Assembly: GCA_022747635.1 (NCBI GenBank)
Contig: JAKTNV010000024.1
Coordinates: 7,779,303-7,843,302, forward strand
Origin: Hetaerina americana
Lineage: Eukaryota > Arthropoda > Insecta > Odonata > Calopterygidae
Reading direction: 5' to 3'
DNA length: 64,000 bases
The notes under the pieces were generated by a model. It saw only the letters and a program-made list of their open reading frames with translations. It was not told the origin of the DNA and did not search any database. Both the position numbers and the translations under genes were made by a program. Positions 61,201-64,000 of the stretch are shown here, in pieces (position 1 is the stretch's first letter; each line of letters starts with the position of its first letter).

Positions 61201-63790
61201 ACAGAAGGAAGTAGTTGAACCCTGCATAACACGTCATGGAGATTCGTGGGTGCAAAGCAGTTAGGTTATTCGTGATAAGGGGCAAGTGGAATGTGGGGCG
61301 GGACCCTGGCGGAGGAGAAGGCGGCACGAGAAGATGATAATCTTGCCTCATTAAGCCTGACCGTCGCCTCGTGGTGATCATTGAGTGAAATCCTTCTGGC
61401 TCTCCCATTTCAGAGAGGGGAGTGAGGGGGGAGAGGAGGGCTAGGGTTGGCGTGCACATATTGAGCCGTTCGCAGCAGTTCTAACAAGAAGTCTCCCGCG
61501 GGCATATGCATATGGGTATATCACTGTGTGGCCAAGGCTTCTAGCCTCGTCCGCACTGTTAACAAAACCTCATAGCGTAACCGCGTCGCAAACAAGTATA
61601 GGGCAGGGAAAGCTAGCATTCCCTACTTGTTACGCGCGATGATGCGCGTAATAAGTAGGAAACTACACATCGGACAAAGGGAACGCTATGCGCTCTCGAT
61701 CATTGTCTATGATCTCCTCCTTTGATGCCTAATGCTTAGTGACATAGACGCCAGGACTGTGGAAAAAATTCGAGTTATTGTCGATATTTATGTATTCGTT
61801 TTGCGACCGAGACGTGACCTCTATTTCTGACATATCGGCGGAAATTGCGGGATGCTGTGAACCTACGCGCATGACGCACACTTATACATATACTCGTATA
61901 ATGTCCGCATAAGGGTGGTAGGGCTCTGTTTACACCGCCTTTTTGAAGTTAGGTTCTTAGATTTCGTTTTAGAGTCTGTCGCTGCAGTCGCTGTCTCATC
62001 TTTAGGTCTTTCGGACATGGGATTTTTCTTTCCTCATATCAAATGTCTTAGCCGTCGGGCTTCGAATATCTCTGAATACAACCTCGCAGGTGCGTTGGGC
62101 TAACAGTGAAAGAAGATGGATTGCCAGAGCACTACTTAGTTACGTTTCCAGGGAACGGTTGGCCATAGTGATCATGGATCTTAACCGTGTTGCTTAACGG
62201 AGACTTTGGTGCTTGGATTTCTGAAAGGGATAATCTACGAGTAACATGGCTCCGTTTTGTGGCGCGGAATGTAATTCGCTAGGCAGCGAGGGGTATTCCA
62301 TCGCTTCACTTTGGTGGCCTCATAAAGTTTCGGTTTCCTATGGCGCGGAAAAAAGGATTTCTTATGGCGGTGCTTTCATTCTCTACGCGTATGGTCTTCC
62401 GAATGCTATTCGTGAGTTTTGTATTTTTTCGCCTGGAAGTGCCTGACGAATGTTTTAGCGAAGTAGCCAACAAATGGCGTAATCTGGGCCAGTTTCATTG
62501 CCATTCATTGTTTTTAACGGCTAGCTGTTGGGGTTTTAGAGGATATAACCGAGGATTATGTGTGGTAATTTGCCCTTCACCCTCAGTTGTATAATTCCTA
62601 ATTGCTATTTTTATCTAAACATTGGCGTGTTTTGGTCTATCTCACAAGTCTCCTTTACTTGTCGACATCCCGACTGTTGTTTATTATAACTTCTATTAGA
62701 ATGCAGTCACACGACTGGTATCGCCTTTTCAATTGTTTCGCGACCACGACAATATCATATTTTTTTATTGATTCCCTCGCTTATGTATCTGCCCCAAATC
62801 AAAAACCAGTTACATCTTGTTCCATTGTGAAGCTGTAAAAGTCAGAGCTGTGGAGTCAAACGAAAAAAGAATTACCCTTCATTCTGCAGTTAAAATCTTT
62901 CCCGTGTTCCGGCAATTGCTACCATGCATCCAAAAACGACCAGTATGATGCATGGATTATTCTCGAGGAACCGATAGCAGTCATCCGTTGGTCATTACTT
63001 TTTTTAGCAAGTTATTTGCCCTTTTGCATTTCGTTTTGATTTTAAAGGATAAATATGGATCGTTCGTATTTATATGAAGGTACTTCAGGGGTTAGGCCAG
63101 TTGTAATTATATGACAACCTTCGATTTGTCAAAAAGTATCATTCGCCATTGCTAAATGTATTGATGGCTTATTTCTCAAGTTCTTATTTCTGTAAGTTAT
63201 GACCTTGCTTGAATACAATCAGTATTTATAGTTTAATATTTTAATGGCTTGATTTAGTGTGGAAAGAAAATTGAGAACTCTGTGGCGGTTCCTAGGCCTT
63301 ATATTTTTTATTTCAATAAAACGTGGATTTTCGACCAATTTTTGTATTAATTTTTAGCATTCATAGATGGAAAGGTGAGGAGTACGAAGAAGCTAAGAGG
63401 ACTTCGATCATGTTTGCTTAGTCAGTTTTTTAAACTCGACTCTATTTTTTTTTCTAAGTATGCTCTCCTCGTCACATTATTTCATTTTCTGCATTCCAAT
63501 TCTTCCTTTTTCGTTTCCCGTCTGACAAAAGAATTTGTTTGGTGCAGGCATGATTTATCTCGATCTTTCTTCTGGTTAAATGGGTCGAGGCGAAATGAAA
63601 ACCCATCCTTTCATTACTGTGGGCATCGTGTTCGCTAGAAAACTTGGTAGTTCGTGCGCCTGTACATCTCTCCTTGCATGGGTATTTTGCTTAGACGCAA
63701 TATATACGTTATTAATATTTTTACACCGTAATATGCGCGAGCGGTTAGAGTTGCCAAACTGTAATTGTGATCGGAAGTGTTGAAACATTT
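58271..63790 (+). other. Intron 3, 58.3-63.8 kb
   Basis: No gene or complete transposon is recognised. A CpG-rich patch lies at 58650-58790, and a hairpin at 61622-61659 is listed separately. Short open frames resemble no family. Confidence 0.5.
61622..61659. repeat. 16-bp inverted repeat with 6-nt loop
   Basis: 61622-61637 pairs with 61644-61659 with one G-T pair; the loop is GATGAT. The inner arms are GCGC-rich. Confidence 0.9.
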
Positions 63791-64000
63791 TTTTACGTTT
63801 TCATTCCCTTCTCAGGGCTTCTATTATGGGCATTAAAATGAACCTTGGGTCTTAACGTCACCCTATCCCTATTTCGGCACGTCATTCGTTTGCGATGGCA
63901 TGGGTCGATTCCCACGCCCGGCTTCTCAAGAACTTTCTCCTTCTCCCCCTGGTATTGGTGGATCCAGATAGTGGATAATTCTCCCCACCAAGTCATTCTC
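63791..64000. mobile_element. Possible SINE-like fragment at the window edge
   Basis: GGGTCGATTCCC near 63902 resembles a polymerase III B box, and GGTCTTAACGTCACC near 63847 resembles the GACGTTAAG core of the SINEs above. The element would run off the edge, and orientation and family are uncertain. Confidence 0.25.

Larger units (their letters stand above)
19241..64000 (+). other. Syx1A intron 3 (open at the window edge)
   Basis: It begins with GTGAGT at 19241. Reading onward I did not recognise the next expected coding block (KTKQELEDLM-like), so the intron is at least 44.7 kb. Everything below lies inside it. An unrecognised small exon cannot be excluded by eye. Confidence 0.75.

Overview
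This is insect (arthropod) nuclear DNA with large introns and many old transposons, not a prokaryotic or viral sequence. Two protein genes can be supported. They are divergently transcribed from one CpG-containing promoter at about 1.76-2.11 kb: the nuclear-transport GTPase Ran on the minus strand (complete coding sequence, four coding exons, 224-1183) and the neuronal SNARE syntaxin 1A on the plus strand (first three coding exons only, 2114-19240). Both proteins are insect-like over their whole visible length. The species cannot be fixed from the sequence; multi-kilobase introns, Jockey-type LINEs and tRNA-derived SINEs suggest a non-dipteran insect with a large genome, possibly hemimetabolous (inference).

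Layout. 1-1790: Ran, with its 3' UTR at the left edge and a 5' UTR intron. 1.76-2.11 kb: shared promoter with a perfect CRE (TGACGTCA) and a DRE-like site. 2.1-3.0 kb: syntaxin exons 1 and 2. 3.0-19.1 kb: intron 2; its first ~7 kb is AT-rich and strikingly CpG-poor, and CpG returns abruptly near 10.3 kb. This intron also holds LINE fragments, a tRNA-SINE with target-site duplication and an internally deleted mariner. 19.24-64.0 kb: intron 3, still open at the window edge, so longer than 44.7 kb. It holds scattered Jockey-like LINE fragments, two tRNA-SINE families (one inserted into the other with a clear 12-bp duplication), near-perfect hairpins, and a series of GC-rich, mostly polypyrimidine CpG islands.

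The two genes are not known to work in one pathway: Ran drives nucleocytoplasmic transport and spindle assembly, syntaxin 1A drives vesicle fusion at the plasma membrane. Their link here is the shared promoter. No CRISPR array, operon, defence system, tRNA gene or rRNA gene was found. Long open frames in the GC-rich islands come from low stop-codon density and are not annotated. The most interesting signals are the CpG-depletion boundary, the strand-biased pyrimidine islands carrying strong splice donors, the nested SINE and the short-loop perfect hairpin at 35.4 kb.
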